Origin: Candidatus Blautia intestinavium
GTDB lineage: Bacteria; Bacillota; Clostridia; Lachnospirales; Lachnospiraceae
DNA length: 35,577 bases
Assembly: GCA_019113745.1 (NCBI GenBank)
Contig: DXGV01000012.1
Span: 1-35,577 of the forward strand
Direction of reading: 5' to 3'
Made by a program: the position numbers and the translations under genes
Shown: positions 1 through 7,109 of the stretch, one piece after another
How positions within the stretch are numbered: the stretch's first letter is position 1
Layout: every line of letters starts with the position of its first letter
The notes under the pieces: model-generated
What the model saw: the letters and a program-made list of their open reading frames with translations, nothing else
Databases searched by the model: none
What the model was told of the DNA's origin: nothing

Positions 1-230
1 AACCCCTCGAATTCGAGGGGTTTAAAGTCCGGATTATGCAGCCTTTCCCATAGCCCCAAAAATTCTATCACATCCCGATTCCTCATCCAATTTTGAATAA
101 CTGCTGTCGGATCATCGCTCTTATACCGTGCAATATCTGTCAAAGAAATAAATTCATTTTCAAAATCCTGCGTATAAATTCCAATATCGATTCCATTCGC
201 ATGAATTGTATCTTTAATTATCTTCCCCAT
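1..230 (-). CDS. KilA-N domain protein (partial, runs off left edge)
   Basis: The minus strand opens with ATG at 230 behind a good Shine-Dalgarno (GGGAGG, 4 nt before ATG) and stays open to the window edge, giving the first 76 residues. They contain the N-terminal KilA-N signature (ISLTDIARYKSDDP, then QNWMRNRDVIEFLGLWERL). KilA-N is a putative DNA-binding module of phages and integrated elements; full proteins are usually about 270 residues, so roughly two thirds lies outside the window. It neighbours a RhuM fragment and an XRE regulator, which fits a prophage or mobile-element remnant. The family call is firm; whether the gene is intact cannot be judged. Confidence 0.85.
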   Translation of the reverse strand, partial: MGKIIKDTIHANGIDIGIYTQDFENEFISLTDIARYKSDDPTAVIQNWMRNRDVIEFLGLWERLHNPDFKPLEFEG

Positions 231-490
231 TGTACCTCCCATAAACAAACTATAATACCCTGAAACACTGTCTCCTTTTCCCTTTGAGAAAAATCTGCCG
301 AATAACTATCCTCATCTTCCCACATTTCCCGATACGCTTCAATATAATCCCTAATACAACCGGGATATATATTCAAATACTTTCTACATACCCTTTTGTA
401 CAATCCCAGCATTTTTCATCACACGCAAAGTCCAGTAAATAATCTAACAAATGTGATAATTCATCCTCTGGAGCAGTTCTCTTGCCCAGA
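218..490 (-). pseudogene. Frameshifted small hypothetical ORF
   Basis: An open stretch ending at 218 reads LYKRVCRKYLNIYP then RDYIEAYREMWEDE, and its tail overlaps the KilA-N start by 13 nt. Just upstream (about 394-490) a different minus-strand frame reads ELSHLLDYLLDFACDEKC with protein-like composition, and the two join sensibly if one frameshift near 394-400 is allowed. No ribosome binding site or start codon is clear. I do not recognise the family. It may be a small accessory protein broken by a frameshift, or chance open frames in degraded DNA. Confidence 0.3.
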
Positions 491-557
491 TACGGAATTG
501 CGTGCCGCGCAGCGACTTTACCCGATAGCCGAACATGATGATGTTAGACTGATTCAT
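444..557 (-). pseudogene. RhuM-family fragment
   Basis: A short ORF of 37 codons, with ATG at 555-557 overlapping the end of the XRE gene, contains FGYRVKSLRGTQFRIWA. This is the most conserved block of the RhuM virulence/phage-associated family (usual form: IISVGYRVKSLRGTQFRIWA). Full RhuM proteins have over 300 residues; here only the central motif is left before a TAG stop. It is best read as a scar of a deleted RhuM gene, in keeping with the adjoining KilA-N gene. Confidence 0.6.
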
Positions 558-753
558 CTTCCACATTCTCCTTTTTAATAATCTCGTGCTGGATATAGTA
601 CTCTAAAAGACGAAGTACGTACTCTGGCGCATGGCGGTTATCCAGTTCCCACTCTGTCACAGTCCGATAGGGAATCTGAAAATATTTACAGAATTCCTTG
701 CGGTTCATGCCGGTGCTTTCCCGCAGTTCTTTTATTTTGGTTTTGCAGTCCAT
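544..753 (-). CDS. Small XRE-family helix-turn-helix regulator
   Basis: A 69-residue protein starting MDCKTKIKELRESTGMNRKE. Residues about 5-55 form a Cro/C1-type helix-turn-helix: KIKELRESTGMNRKEF, then YFQIPYRTVTEWELDNR, then a C-terminal helix PEYVLRLLEYYI. The ATG at 751-753 is preceded by GGGGTAAG; the longer open frame up to 822 would run through the promoter and is rejected. A strong promoter and a 16-bp inverted repeat lie directly upstream, so the protein probably binds there and represses itself. No partner toxin is evident nearby. It is AT-richer than the core genes, in line with a mobile origin. Confidence 0.75.
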   Translation of the reverse strand: MDCKTKIKELRESTGMNRKEFCKYFQIPYRTVTEWELDNRHAPEYVLRLLEYYIQHEIIKKENVEDESV

Positions 754-777
754 TTCACTTACCCCATAAAGAAAAAA

Positions 778-828
778 TACACGTTGCGTATTTACTATAG
801 CATACGCCAAACAAATACGCAACGTGTA
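778..828 (-). promoter_or_regulatory. Promoter with palindromic operator for the XRE gene
   Basis: On the minus strand, -35 TTGCGT (817-822) and extended -10 TGCTATAGT (-10 hexamer 794-799) are separated by exactly 17 nt. A perfect 16-bp inverted repeat (TACACGTTGCGTATTT, arms 778-793 and 813-828) brackets it. One arm covers the -35 and the other lies just after the -10, over the expected transcription start. This is the classic layout of an autorepressor operator. The binding protein (the XRE gene at 544-753) is inferred. Confidence 0.75.
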
Positions 829-1001
829 AATTCAATTTATATCAAGCGGTTTTGTCAAATTCCTGATACACAGGAACAGGTTGCTTTCCTGATACCGCAG
901 ACCGTGTGCATCTATCCTTCGCAGTCTCCTGCATCTGTCCCAACAGCTACAGCCCGTACTTCTGCAACAGCCGCGCCGCAGCTTGAGGTCTTCGATCTGC
1001 T

Positions 1002-1240
1002 TTAGGATGCTGAACTTCTGCGCCGATGCAGGAGAATCTTGCAGATTTCCTCCGTCCGGCTTTTGGCGCTAAAGGGATTGATTCCAGTGAGCAGATCCAC
1101 CAGTTTGCTTTTCTGTTTGGTCAGTCTGGGCATCTCCTTGAGCACGCAGGGCGGGATATGGTCGCGCCCTTCTGAAACCCGGACATATCCATGTCCTCCA
1201 GAGAGAACTCCACCTGCACTTTTACTGTATCCTTGTTATT
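1002..1240 (-). pseudogene. Degraded coding remnants downstream of lgt
   Basis: The 829-1256 stretch holds no intact gene. On the minus strand about 1155-1240 reads VKVQVEFSLEDMDMSGFQKG, resembling the C-terminal extension seen on some clostridial plasmid-linked methylases. In another frame 1002-1180 reads EGRDHIPPCVLKEMPRLTK, then SKLVDLLTGINPFSAKSRT, and stops at TAA 1002-1004. A further piece near 960-1005 reads KFSILKQIEDLKLRR. The pieces are in different frames and have no starts, so this is decayed mobile-element coding DNA. Parent families are uncertain. Confidence 0.35.
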
Positions 1241-1256
1241 CCAATTCTTTTTTAGC

Positions 1257-2015
1257 TCAGGCTCCCCTTCTCTTCCTGCATTTCAGCAACAGCGCAACTC
1301 CCCCAAGGAACGTAAAAATACTGATAAACTGAGAGGTAGAAAGCATCCCCACACTTCCCCGGACCAGATCGCCCCGGAAAAATTCCAGGATAAAACGGCC
1401 CGCGCTGTAAAAGATCAGATAGCAGGCTCCCACCTGACCGTCCGCCGTTTTTTTCCCTGCCACAAGCAGAAGCAGGCCAAAATGAAGGAAATCAAGAATA
1501 CTGGAATAAACCTGTGTGGGAACAAGGGCAACGTCGTTTGGAGCATAATCAGAATGATGAAAGGTAATGGAAAATATACTGTCCGTTTCTTTTCCGTAGC
1601 AGCACCCCGCAAGCAGGCACCCAATCCTGCCGAAGCCCTGAGCCAGAGCCACGGACGGAGCCATAAGGTCAAAGTATTCCAGGAAATTAAGCTTCTTTAT
1701 GCGGCAGTACATCCATCCTGCCAGAACGCCGCCGACGATCCCTCCGTATACTACAAATCCATCGGCCATAGTCTCAAACATAAAGGCAGGATTCCATGCG
1801 ATTTCTTTCCACTCTGTGATCCAGAAAAGGAGCTTGGAAAACACAAGCCCTCCCAGCAGGCACCAGATTACAAGAAAAAACACATGCTCGTCTTTCATTT
1901 TCAGTTTTTTTGCCCGGTATTCCGCCGTGATCCAGGCCGCCATCACGCCGATAGCGATCATCAGGCCGTATCCGTAAACAGTAAAAGGACCGATACTGAA
2001 TAATTCATTTTTCAT
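1257..2015 (-). CDS. lgt: Prolipoprotein diacylglyceryl transferase
   Basis: 252 residues. Lgt transfers diacylglycerol from phosphatidylglycerol to the lipobox cysteine of prelipoproteins at the outer face of the membrane. The sequence is a multi-pass membrane protein with the family landmarks: N-terminal FTVYGYGLMIAIGV, the VVYGGIVGGVLAG block, the Lgt signature GRIGCLLAGCCYG and the late AGRFILEFFRGD motif with essential arginine and glutamate. Length is slightly below the usual 260-300. The ATG at 2013-2015 has AAAAGGAG upstream. It lies on the same strand as the arginase-fold gene with a 118-nt gap; no strong promoter was recognised in the gap. Confidence 0.95.
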   Translation of the reverse strand: MKNELFSIGPFTVYGYGLMIAIGVMAAWITAEYRAKKLKMKDEHVFFLVIWCLLGGLVFSKLLFWITEWKEIAWNPAFMFETMADGFVVYGGIVGGVLAGWMYCRIKKLNFLEYFDLMAPSVALAQGFGRIGCLLAGCCYGKETDSIFSITFHHSDYAPNDVALVPTQVYSSILDFLHFGLLLLVAGKKTADGQVGACYLIFYSAGRFILEFFRGDLVRGSVGMLSTSQFISIFTFLGGVALLLKCRKRRGA

Positions 2016-2133
2016 AAATCTCTGATTCTCCTTTTATTCGTCTTTTCGCAATTTCAGTGATTTTCAACGTTATCCTCAGTCAGCGTACATCCTCTATCGA
2101 CCGTATTGTCCCCTTGTACATGAACACGCTGCA

Positions 2134-2889
2134 TCACTGGAAAACAGATCTCCGGTATAATTCCAATAGCGCCTGGTTAGCTCTGTCGTTGCAGAGACTT
2201 CCGGCTCCCGGTTCCGCTTCCCCGCAGACATCCATTCCCGGCACGTCATAATTTTCAAAAAGCAATTCCAGATATTCTGTCAGTTCCGAAAGTTTCATAT
2301 CGCCCTGGCTCCAGGAAGTAGAGGCGTCCTCCGGACACAGCACGTCCTTGTCCACCGACAGATAAACGGGCAGATCGCCTGGTATCTCTGAGAAGAATCT
2401 TAAGATTTCTTCCTTGGAAAGCTCTGCCAGCTTTTCCCTGGAAAGGAACCGCACTTTCTCCCTGAACTTTGCATCTGTCTGGGAAAACGCCTCCTCATCC
2501 GGACCCACAAGGATCACTTCTTTAAGAGCCGGAACAGTTTCCAGGGCTTCCGCTGCCCAGCCGCCGCAGGAGAGGAGCCCTCCGAAAGCCGGAGGCTGCA
2601 TATCCGTATGGTTGTCAAAAAGCACCAGCCGGAAAGGTCTGTCTGTTTTTTCCAGCCAGAAAAGGCTTATATAATGATAATTCCCGGAATCCAGAAAATG
2701 AATCCCCTCCGCCGGAAGCCCTTTCATTTTCTTTCTCAGTATCCCCGCGGCTTCTTCATCACAGTAGCAGTTGCAGCCAGTAAGATGGGAAAGTTCCAGC
2801 CACACAGGATCTGTTTCCCGGTAAAACTGCTGTTCCTTATATATATCCGTAAAATTCATAAGAATAATATTGTCTTTCATATCCTCCAT
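2134..2889 (-). CDS. Arginase-family (ureohydrolase-fold) protein
   Basis: 251 residues. The metal-binding motifs of the arginase/agmatinase/deacetylase-like fold are visible: LVLFDNHTDMQ (DxHxD), VYLSVDKDVLCPEDA (SxDxDxxxP) and GMDVCGEAEP at the end. Such enzymes use two Mn(II) ions to hydrolyse guanidino or related C-N bonds. The protein is shorter than true arginases (about 300), and the usual first metal-ligand block (GGDHS/GGNHS) is instead HFLDSGNYHYISL, so the substrate cannot be named. Two start codons, 2889 and 2880, both have GGAG-type sequence very close upstream. A GHKL kinase fragment ends 17 nt upstream. Confidence 0.75.
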   Translation of the reverse strand: MEDMKDNIILMNFTDIYKEQQFYRETDPVWLELSHLTGCNCYCDEEAAGILRKKMKGLPAEGIHFLDSGNYHYISLFWLEKTDRPFRLVLFDNHTDMQPPAFGGLLSCGGWAAEALETVPALKEVILVGPDEEAFSQTDAKFREKVRFLSREKLAELSKEEILRFFSEIPGDLPVYLSVDKDVLCPEDASTSWSQGDMKLSELTEYLELLFENYDVPGMDVCGEAEPGAGSLCNDRANQALLELYRRSVFQ

Positions 2890-2906
2890 ACTCCTGATTT
2901 ATCCGT

Positions 2907-3298
2907 TTAAAGATTATATAAAACAATGTCTGTCGTGTAAATTCCGTTTTCCAGATGGGTACGGACAGTTCCGGAATACTTCCGGGCCGCCCGCGCCACA
3001 TTGCGCAGACCCGTCCCATATGGCTTCAGTTCCTTTTCACTGCAGGGATTTTCCATATGGAAAAGAAGAGTGTTCTGCTGATACGCAACGGAAAGTATAA
3101 TTTCTGTTTCTTTTCCGCAGTCCGCGCAGGATCTCACTGCATTATCCAACAGATTCCCCAGAATCGTAACTGTATCGACAAAAGGAAGGGGCAGATTCTG
3201 GGGAACAATTTCCGCTTGGCGCGGGAAGTTCCGCCTGCTGCAGAAGCTCCGTGGTGAAATCAATGTATTGTAACAGTTCTCCGGAATTTCCCCTCTGG
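2907..3298 (-). pseudogene. Truncated, frameshifted GHKL-type sensor histidine kinase
   Basis: The C-terminal ATPase half of an AgrC/ComD-like kinase is readable: the N box TILGNLLDNAVRSCADCG and the G box KPYGTGLRNVARAARKYSG. Upstream the open frame turns to nonsense, while a different frame gives GELLQYIDFTTELLQQAE, so a frameshift lies near 3225-3240. The whole sensor domain and the phosphoacceptor histidine region are missing, and no start or ribosome site is plausible. No response regulator or peptide gene of the same system is present. This is a dead remnant of a quorum-type two-component system. Confidence 0.7.
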
Positions 3299-3352
3299 GC
3301 TTATCTGCAATCACTAAACGACTTATAAAATTTTACATCTTTCTTGAATACA

Positions 3353-3384
3353 GAAAAGCAGCCTGTTTTCACAGACTGCTTTTC
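3353..3384 (-). terminator. Hairpin terminator after the toxin-antitoxin pair
   Basis: GAAAAGCAG (3353-3361) pairs with CTGCTTTTC (3376-3384), and inner CTGT/ACAG pairs extend the stem. On the minus strand the stem ends in a run of T followed by T-rich sequence, 24 nt beyond the toxin stop codon. Likely an intrinsic terminator, with a modest U-tract. Confidence 0.55.
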
Positions 3385-3408
3385 GCGTCGCGTAATCCAT
3401 TATTCAGT

Positions 3409-3711
3409 TCAAAATTCGCTTGGGGAATAACGAACCGTCACCACGATCACGGTTTTCTTTGCTTCATCAATCCGAAAAACAGCAGTGTAATTCTCCACAA
3501 AGAGCTGTCGATATCCCCGGTTCGCATAAGCTCCTCGTTTCCGTTCTGGACAGCGGTAGGGCATCGCCTCTAATGACAGGATGGCACCCTCGATCCGGCC
3601 CACCAGATTAAGGGCCGTCCCCGGCTCCAGCAGTGTGTGGGCGATGTAATCATAGATGCCGTCCAAATCCCGCAGCGCCCGGCTCATCAGTTTAACGCTG
3701 TATTTATCCAA
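3409..3711 (-). CDS. RelE/ParE-family toxin
   Basis: 100 residues starting at TTG 3709-3711. The start is supported by AAGGAG 8 nt upstream and by the 8-nt overlap with the antitoxin stop. The sequence has the RelE/ParE fold pattern: SRALRDLDGIYDYIAHTL (N-terminal helices), IEGAILSLEAMPYRCPERK, then YRQLFVENYTAVFRID and a final strand VIVVTVRYSPSEF. ParE members poison gyrase and RelE members cut mRNA in the ribosome; the sequence does not settle which. Encoded after its Phd/YefM-type antitoxin and almost certainly co-translated with it. Confidence 0.88.
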   Translation of the reverse strand: MDKYSVKLMSRALRDLDGIYDYIAHTLLEPGTALNLVGRIEGAILSLEAMPYRCPERKRGAYANRGYRQLFVENYTAVFRIDEAKKTVIVVTVRYSPSEF

Positions 3712-3967
3712 AATGCTTTCTCCTTAAAGAAGCCAGCGCTTCCCTTGCGTCATGAAACTGTCCATCCCGTTCAAACTCGGCCTCTGCTTCTGAAATTGCG
3801 GTGTCCATCGCTGCATTTTCCACCATCGCCTCGTAGGTTTCGATACTCATCACCACCAGATCGCCATACCCGTTTTTCGTAATAAATATCGGCTCCCGGT
3901 GTGCATGACAGATGTCCGAAATCTCGTTAGTGTTGCGAAGGTCTGTAATCGGTCTGATCTGCGGCAT
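3704..3967 (-). CDS. Phd/YefM-family antitoxin
   Basis: 87 residues. The N-terminal DNA-binding dimer region typical of Phd/YefM is clear: IRPITDLRNTNEISDICH, then EPIFITKNGYGDLVVMSIET. The C-terminal AEAEFERDGQFHDAREALAS is the toxin-wrapping tail. It neutralises the toxin encoded immediately downstream and, by family precedent, represses the operon together with it. The ATG at 3965-3967 sits behind a strong AAAGGAGGTGG. The promoter directly upstream is embedded in an inverted repeat that fits an operator. Confidence 0.88.
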   Translation of the reverse strand: MPQIRPITDLRNTNEISDICHAHREPIFITKNGYGDLVVMSIETYEAMVENAAMDTAISEAEAEFERDGQFHDAREALASLRRKHFG

Positions 3968-3983
3968 ATCGCCACCTCCTTTT

Positions 3984-4018
3984 CTTTGCTCATTATTATA
4001 GCATAATTATGTGCAAAG
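3984..4018 (-). promoter_or_regulatory. Promoter/operator of the toxin-antitoxin operon
   Basis: Minus strand: extended -10 TGCTATAAT (TATAAT at 3995-4000) with only a poor -35. The -10 is centred in an inverted repeat whose arms CTTTGCTCAT (3984-3993) and ATGTGCAAAG (4009-4018) match at 9 of 10 positions. This suits autorepression by the antitoxin or the complex. Operator function is inferred. Confidence 0.6.
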
Positions 4019-4088
4019 ATACAGGTGCCAGGCAAAAAGTTTACAAAGATTTTTTATTTCCCTGGCTTGTTCAATGCCGGGCGTGATT

Positions 4089-4952
4089 TCAGGCTTTTCC
4101 TACAGAACCGAAAAGCTCCATTTTTTCTTTTACAGTGGCTTTGATAGCTTCAAATCCAGGAGCCAGAAGTTTACGCGGGTCGTAACCCTTACCCTGCTGG
4201 TCCTTGCCTTCTTCGATATATTTACGTGTAGCTTCTGCGAAGGAAAGCTGGCACTCTGTATTTACGTTGATCTTGGAAACGCCCAGGCTGATAGCCTTTT
4301 TGATCATGTCGGCCGGGATTCCTGTGCCGCCGTGAAGAACAAGAGGCATGTCTCCTGTCAGCTTCTGGATAGCGTCCAGAGTCTCAAAGCTCAGTCCCTG
4401 CCAGTTTGCCGGATATTTGCCGTGGATATTGCCGATTCCTGCTGCCAGGAAGTCGATTCCCAGATCAGCTACCATCTTACATTCCTGAGGATCCGCGCAC
4501 TCGCCCATGCCGACTACGCCGTCTTCCTCGCCGCCGATAGAGCCGACTTCTGCTTCCAGGGACATTCCATGTTCCGCGCAGATCTTAACCAGTTCTTTTG
4601 TCTTTGCAACGTTCTCTTCGATTGGGTAGTGAGAACCGTCGAACATGATGGAGGTAAAGCCCGCCTCTACGCATTTCAGACATCCTTCGTAGCTGCCGTG
4701 GTCAAGATGAAGAGCAACCGGAACGGTGATATTCAGTTCTTCCATCATTCCCTTCACCATGCCTACAACTGTTTTATAGCCAGCCATATATTTTCCGGCG
4801 CCTTCGGAAACACCCAGAATTACCGGTGAATTATTTTCCTGTGCTGTCAGCAGGATCGCCTTTGTCCACTCAAGGTTGTTGATATTGAACTGTCCTACTG
4901 CATAATGGCCTGCTTTTGCTTTTTTCAGCATTTCTGAAGCGTTTACTAACAT
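4089..4952 (-). CDS. fba: Fructose-bisphosphate aldolase, class II
   Basis: 287 residues, the usual length. It cleaves fructose 1,6-bisphosphate to dihydroxyacetone phosphate and glyceraldehyde 3-phosphate in glycolysis, using zinc. Visible motifs are ALHLDHGSYEGC (catalytic Asp and zinc His), EAEVGSIGGEEDGV, GIGNIHGKYP and VLHGGTGIP (further zinc ligands), and GVSKINVNTE (phosphate-binding NxDT-like region). The ATG has TTAGGAGG upstream and the gene stands alone with its own promoter. The tagatose-bisphosphate aldolase branch is possible but less likely, as no galactitol/tagatose genes are near. Confidence 0.93.
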   Translation of the reverse strand: MLVNASEMLKKAKAGHYAVGQFNINNLEWTKAILLTAQENNSPVILGVSEGAGKYMAGYKTVVGMVKGMMEELNITVPVALHLDHGSYEGCLKCVEAGFTSIMFDGSHYPIEENVAKTKELVKICAEHGMSLEAEVGSIGGEEDGVVGMGECADPQECKMVADLGIDFLAAGIGNIHGKYPANWQGLSFETLDAIQKLTGDMPLVLHGGTGIPADMIKKAISLGVSKINVNTECQLSFAEATRKYIEEGKDQQGKGYDPRKLLAPGFEAIKATVKEKMELFGSVGKA

Positions 4953-5011
4953 AATAAATTCCTCCTAACCTTTCTTTAGACACAGTTTTCACCATGCCCC
5001 AATATATTTCT

Positions 5012-5040
5012 AGTTTAACAGATGAAATCTGATTCGTCTA
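5012..5040 (-). promoter_or_regulatory. Promoter of fba
   Basis: Minus strand: -35 TAGACG (5035-5040), a 17-nt spacer and -10 TAAACT (5012-5017) with an upstream TG (TGTTAAACT). It lies about 60 nt before the fba ATG and 25 nt after the stop of the preceding operon. Confidence 0.6.
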
Positions 5041-5064
5041 CTGTTTTTGTGAAAATCTGCCAAC

Positions 5065-5847
5065 TCACGATCCGGTGCTTCTGTGGTAATCTCTTGTAAA
5101 ATTTTCCAGCATGGAGTCAATATTCCGGTTATGGATATGGGCTTTCGGTTTGTTCGCAAAATACGAAAGCTCCTTTTTGATATCCTTAAGGATCTCCTGA
5201 TCAGCTCCCATCTTTGCCGCCTCATTTTCGTATTCGTCAGGCGTCCGGATGCTGTGAAAGGCAAGAAGATAGCATTTCAAAGCCGGACGGCTGTGATTTT
5301 CCTCATAAGCCATGCGGAAGCACTCCAGGGCTTTTTCCATCTGAAACAGATAACTGTACGCGCAGCCCAGATTGTGGCAGACGCTTTCTCTAAAGCCCTC
5401 TCTTTCTTTATCCAGGTTTTTCTGTTCCAGAAGCTTCTGGTATACACGGATCGCATGAACGTACATCCCGTTTTCTACCAGTGTATCGCCCTTCTGTTTT
5501 TCCCTCACCGCCGGCGTTTCCCCGTCAAGCTTCTGTATTTTACTATTCAGCGCTTTCAGTTCTTCATAAGTAAGATAATTGATCTCCTTAAAAACAGGAT
5601 AGAGAAAATCCTCCGCACTGACAAATTTTCCGATTTTAGCCCGAAGCTTGGCCGCCAGCTTTGGAAGCTGAAGCTCCTCCTGGATCCAGGTACACAGGCC
5701 CTCGTTCATAATTGTCTGATCCACCAGATAAAGATTATGGTATAAATAATAGCAGAGTTCTTCCAGAGAATAGATATTGGTGCTGATATTTTCAATAAAA
5801 TACGGAATCTCCGCCTTCCTGGTCTGGCATAAAATATAGCCGCTCAT
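5065..5847 (-). CDS. TPR-like helical repeat protein, third gene of the Hsp70-like operon
   Basis: 260 residues, no signal peptide and no membrane segment, so predicted cytosolic. The N-terminal half (residues 1-115) is helical without a family I can name. Residues about 120-215 contain TPR-like helix pairs: QKGDTLVENGMYVHAIRVYQ, VCHNLGCAYSYLFQMEKALE and CFRMAYEENHSRPALKCYLL. TPR domains bind partner proteins, including Hsp70 tails, so a co-chaperone or adaptor role for the Hsp70-like protein encoded 14 nt upstream is an inference from context. The ATG has AGGAGGGG upstream. It ends the operon. Confidence 0.75.
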   Translation of the reverse strand: MSGYILCQTRKAEIPYFIENISTNIYSLEELCYYLYHNLYLVDQTIMNEGLCTWIQEELQLPKLAAKLRAKIGKFVSAEDFLYPVFKEINYLTYEELKALNSKIQKLDGETPAVREKQKGDTLVENGMYVHAIRVYQKLLEQKNLDKEREGFRESVCHNLGCAYSYLFQMEKALECFRMAYEENHSRPALKCYLLAFHSIRTPDEYENEAAKMGADQEILKDIKKELSYFANKPKAHIHNRNIDSMLENFTRDYHRSTGS

Positions 5848-5861
5848 TTATATCCCCTCCT

Positions 5862-7109
5862 TTACCACCGGGCCGTTTCTCTCCATACTTTTCCGCTTGC
5901 AGGGAACATTTCTCCAAAGCCTAGATCCTTCACTGTGATCTGACATTCCGTCCGGGAAATATACTGAAGCTCCAGAGAAAGCCTTGTGGTCTTATTGGGG
6001 CGCTTCGGAAGACCGGGCAGCTCCATGGCAACCCGTTTTTTCTCCGTATCCCCCATCTTGCTTACAATGAAAACAAGTTCTTCCACGTTGTCAAGGATCA
6101 GCTCACAGGACGCCTTGCAGTCGTACCAGTTGCTTCCCGCCTCGATCAGAGGATGATATGTTGGAGCACCCATAACCCGCATATCCATGCCTACGTCCGT
6201 CAGCACCAGAGAACGGCTCAGATAGTGATAGCCTTTCAGATTCCGGTTGATCAGACGTTCAGCCCCGGCGGCACAGGCGCCGCTGGCGAAAAGATTACTT
6301 CCGAAAAATACTTTCCGCTTCTGGTAGCAGAGCAGTTTTACAGATTTTACCGCCCATTCCTGATCAAATCCCTCTCCGTTCATCTGAATACTGGAATAAA
6401 GGTCCGTGCCGAGGGTTTCTTTTATGAATTTGAAGAAATCCTCGTCCCGCTCCTCCGGGACTTCTCTCAGGTCCGTCTCCTTCGGATCTTCCAGCCGGAC
6501 AAGGACCGGCTTAGTTCCTGAATTCATTACCATTTTGCGGAAAGTCACATGGTTTCCGTCGAAACTGTACCATCCGACGCTTCTGTTCCATGTCTCCACT
6601 TTCTGGGTCAGCACATAATAATAGAAGCTTTCTTCATAGTCCAGGAAGCTGTAAACATCCTCCGGAAATCCCAGAGACTCACAGGCTTTCCGCAGGTTTT
6701 CCACCTGCACGGCGTCCAGAGTTTCCATTGCAATGATCAGCGATTTTGTATTGTGGACCACATCCATGATCCCAAGGAATTTCAGCATTCCCCGGAAAAA
6801 ATGCGCCAGAATTTCCCATGGCATAAGGGTATCTCCGGCAATCTGCACCGGTTCCCTGCTGGCCGCGGTTTTATAGAGATCGTCCAGAAGAAAACCGTCT
6901 TTTTCCCTGGCGAAATACTCCGCCTCCAGGCCGATGCTGTAAGCGTCCTGATCCGCCCGTCTGCAAAGGCAGGTAGGCGTTTCATAGAGGCTGCTTCCCA
7001 CCTTCACAGGGACTGAGCGCGGTTCCTCCGCTTTACGGTCGTAATAGCAGATCTGTGAATATTTTTTTCCGAAATCGATCCCGATGATCAAATCCCTTGT
7101 CTCATTCAT
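5862..7109 (-). CDS. Degenerate Hsp70/actin-fold ATPase-like protein (DUF5716-type)
   Basis: 415 residues. The Hsp70/actin ATPase landmarks can be traced but are altered. The phosphate-1 loop at residues 9-18 is IGIDFGKKYS (Dna[11 protein letters not shown]). A connect-1-like helix SFLDYEESFYYYVL spans 154-167. Phosphate-2 is reduced to YSFDGNHVTF at 181-190 (Dna[11 protein letters not shown]). An adenosine-like GSNLFASGACAAGAER lies at 270-285. Residues 355-400 echo the DnaK substrate domain: MELPGLPKR for LDGIPPARR and ITVKDLGFG for VSAKDLGTG. It starts in an ATGA overlap with the 1179-aa gene. I recall the Pfam label DUF5716 for such proteins, without a known function. ATP hydrolysis is doubtful. 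Confidence 0.75.
   Translation of the reverse strand: MNETRDLIIGIDFGKKYSQICYYDRKAEEPRSVPVKVGSSLYETPTCLCRRADQDAYSIGLEAEYFAREKDGFLLDDLYKTAASREPVQIAGDTLMPWEILAHFFRGMLKFLGIMDVVHNTKSLIIAMETLDAVQVENLRKACESLGFPEDVYSFLDYEESFYYYVLTQKVETWNRSVGWYSFDGNHVTFRKMVMNSGTKPVLVRLEDPKETDLREVPEERDEDFFKFIKETLGTDLYSSIQMNGEGFDQEWAVKSVKLLCYQKRKVFFGSNLFASGACAAGAERLINRNLKGYHYLSRSLVLTDVGMDMRVMGAPTYHPLIEAGSNWYDCKASCELILDNVEELVFIVSKMGDTEKKRVAMELPGLPKRPNKTTRLSLELQYISRTECQITVKDLGFGEMFPASGKVWRETARW

Noticed and set aside
1-22. Perfect 22-bp palindrome at the window edge as a recombination site
   Set aside because: It lies inside the KilA-N coding frame and encodes the conserved KPLEFEG stretch, so codon content explains it.
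4050-4085. Hairpin CCCGGC/GCCAGGG downstream of fba as its terminator
   Set aside because: On the transcribed strand it is followed by A-rich, not T-rich, sequence, and the stem is bulged.
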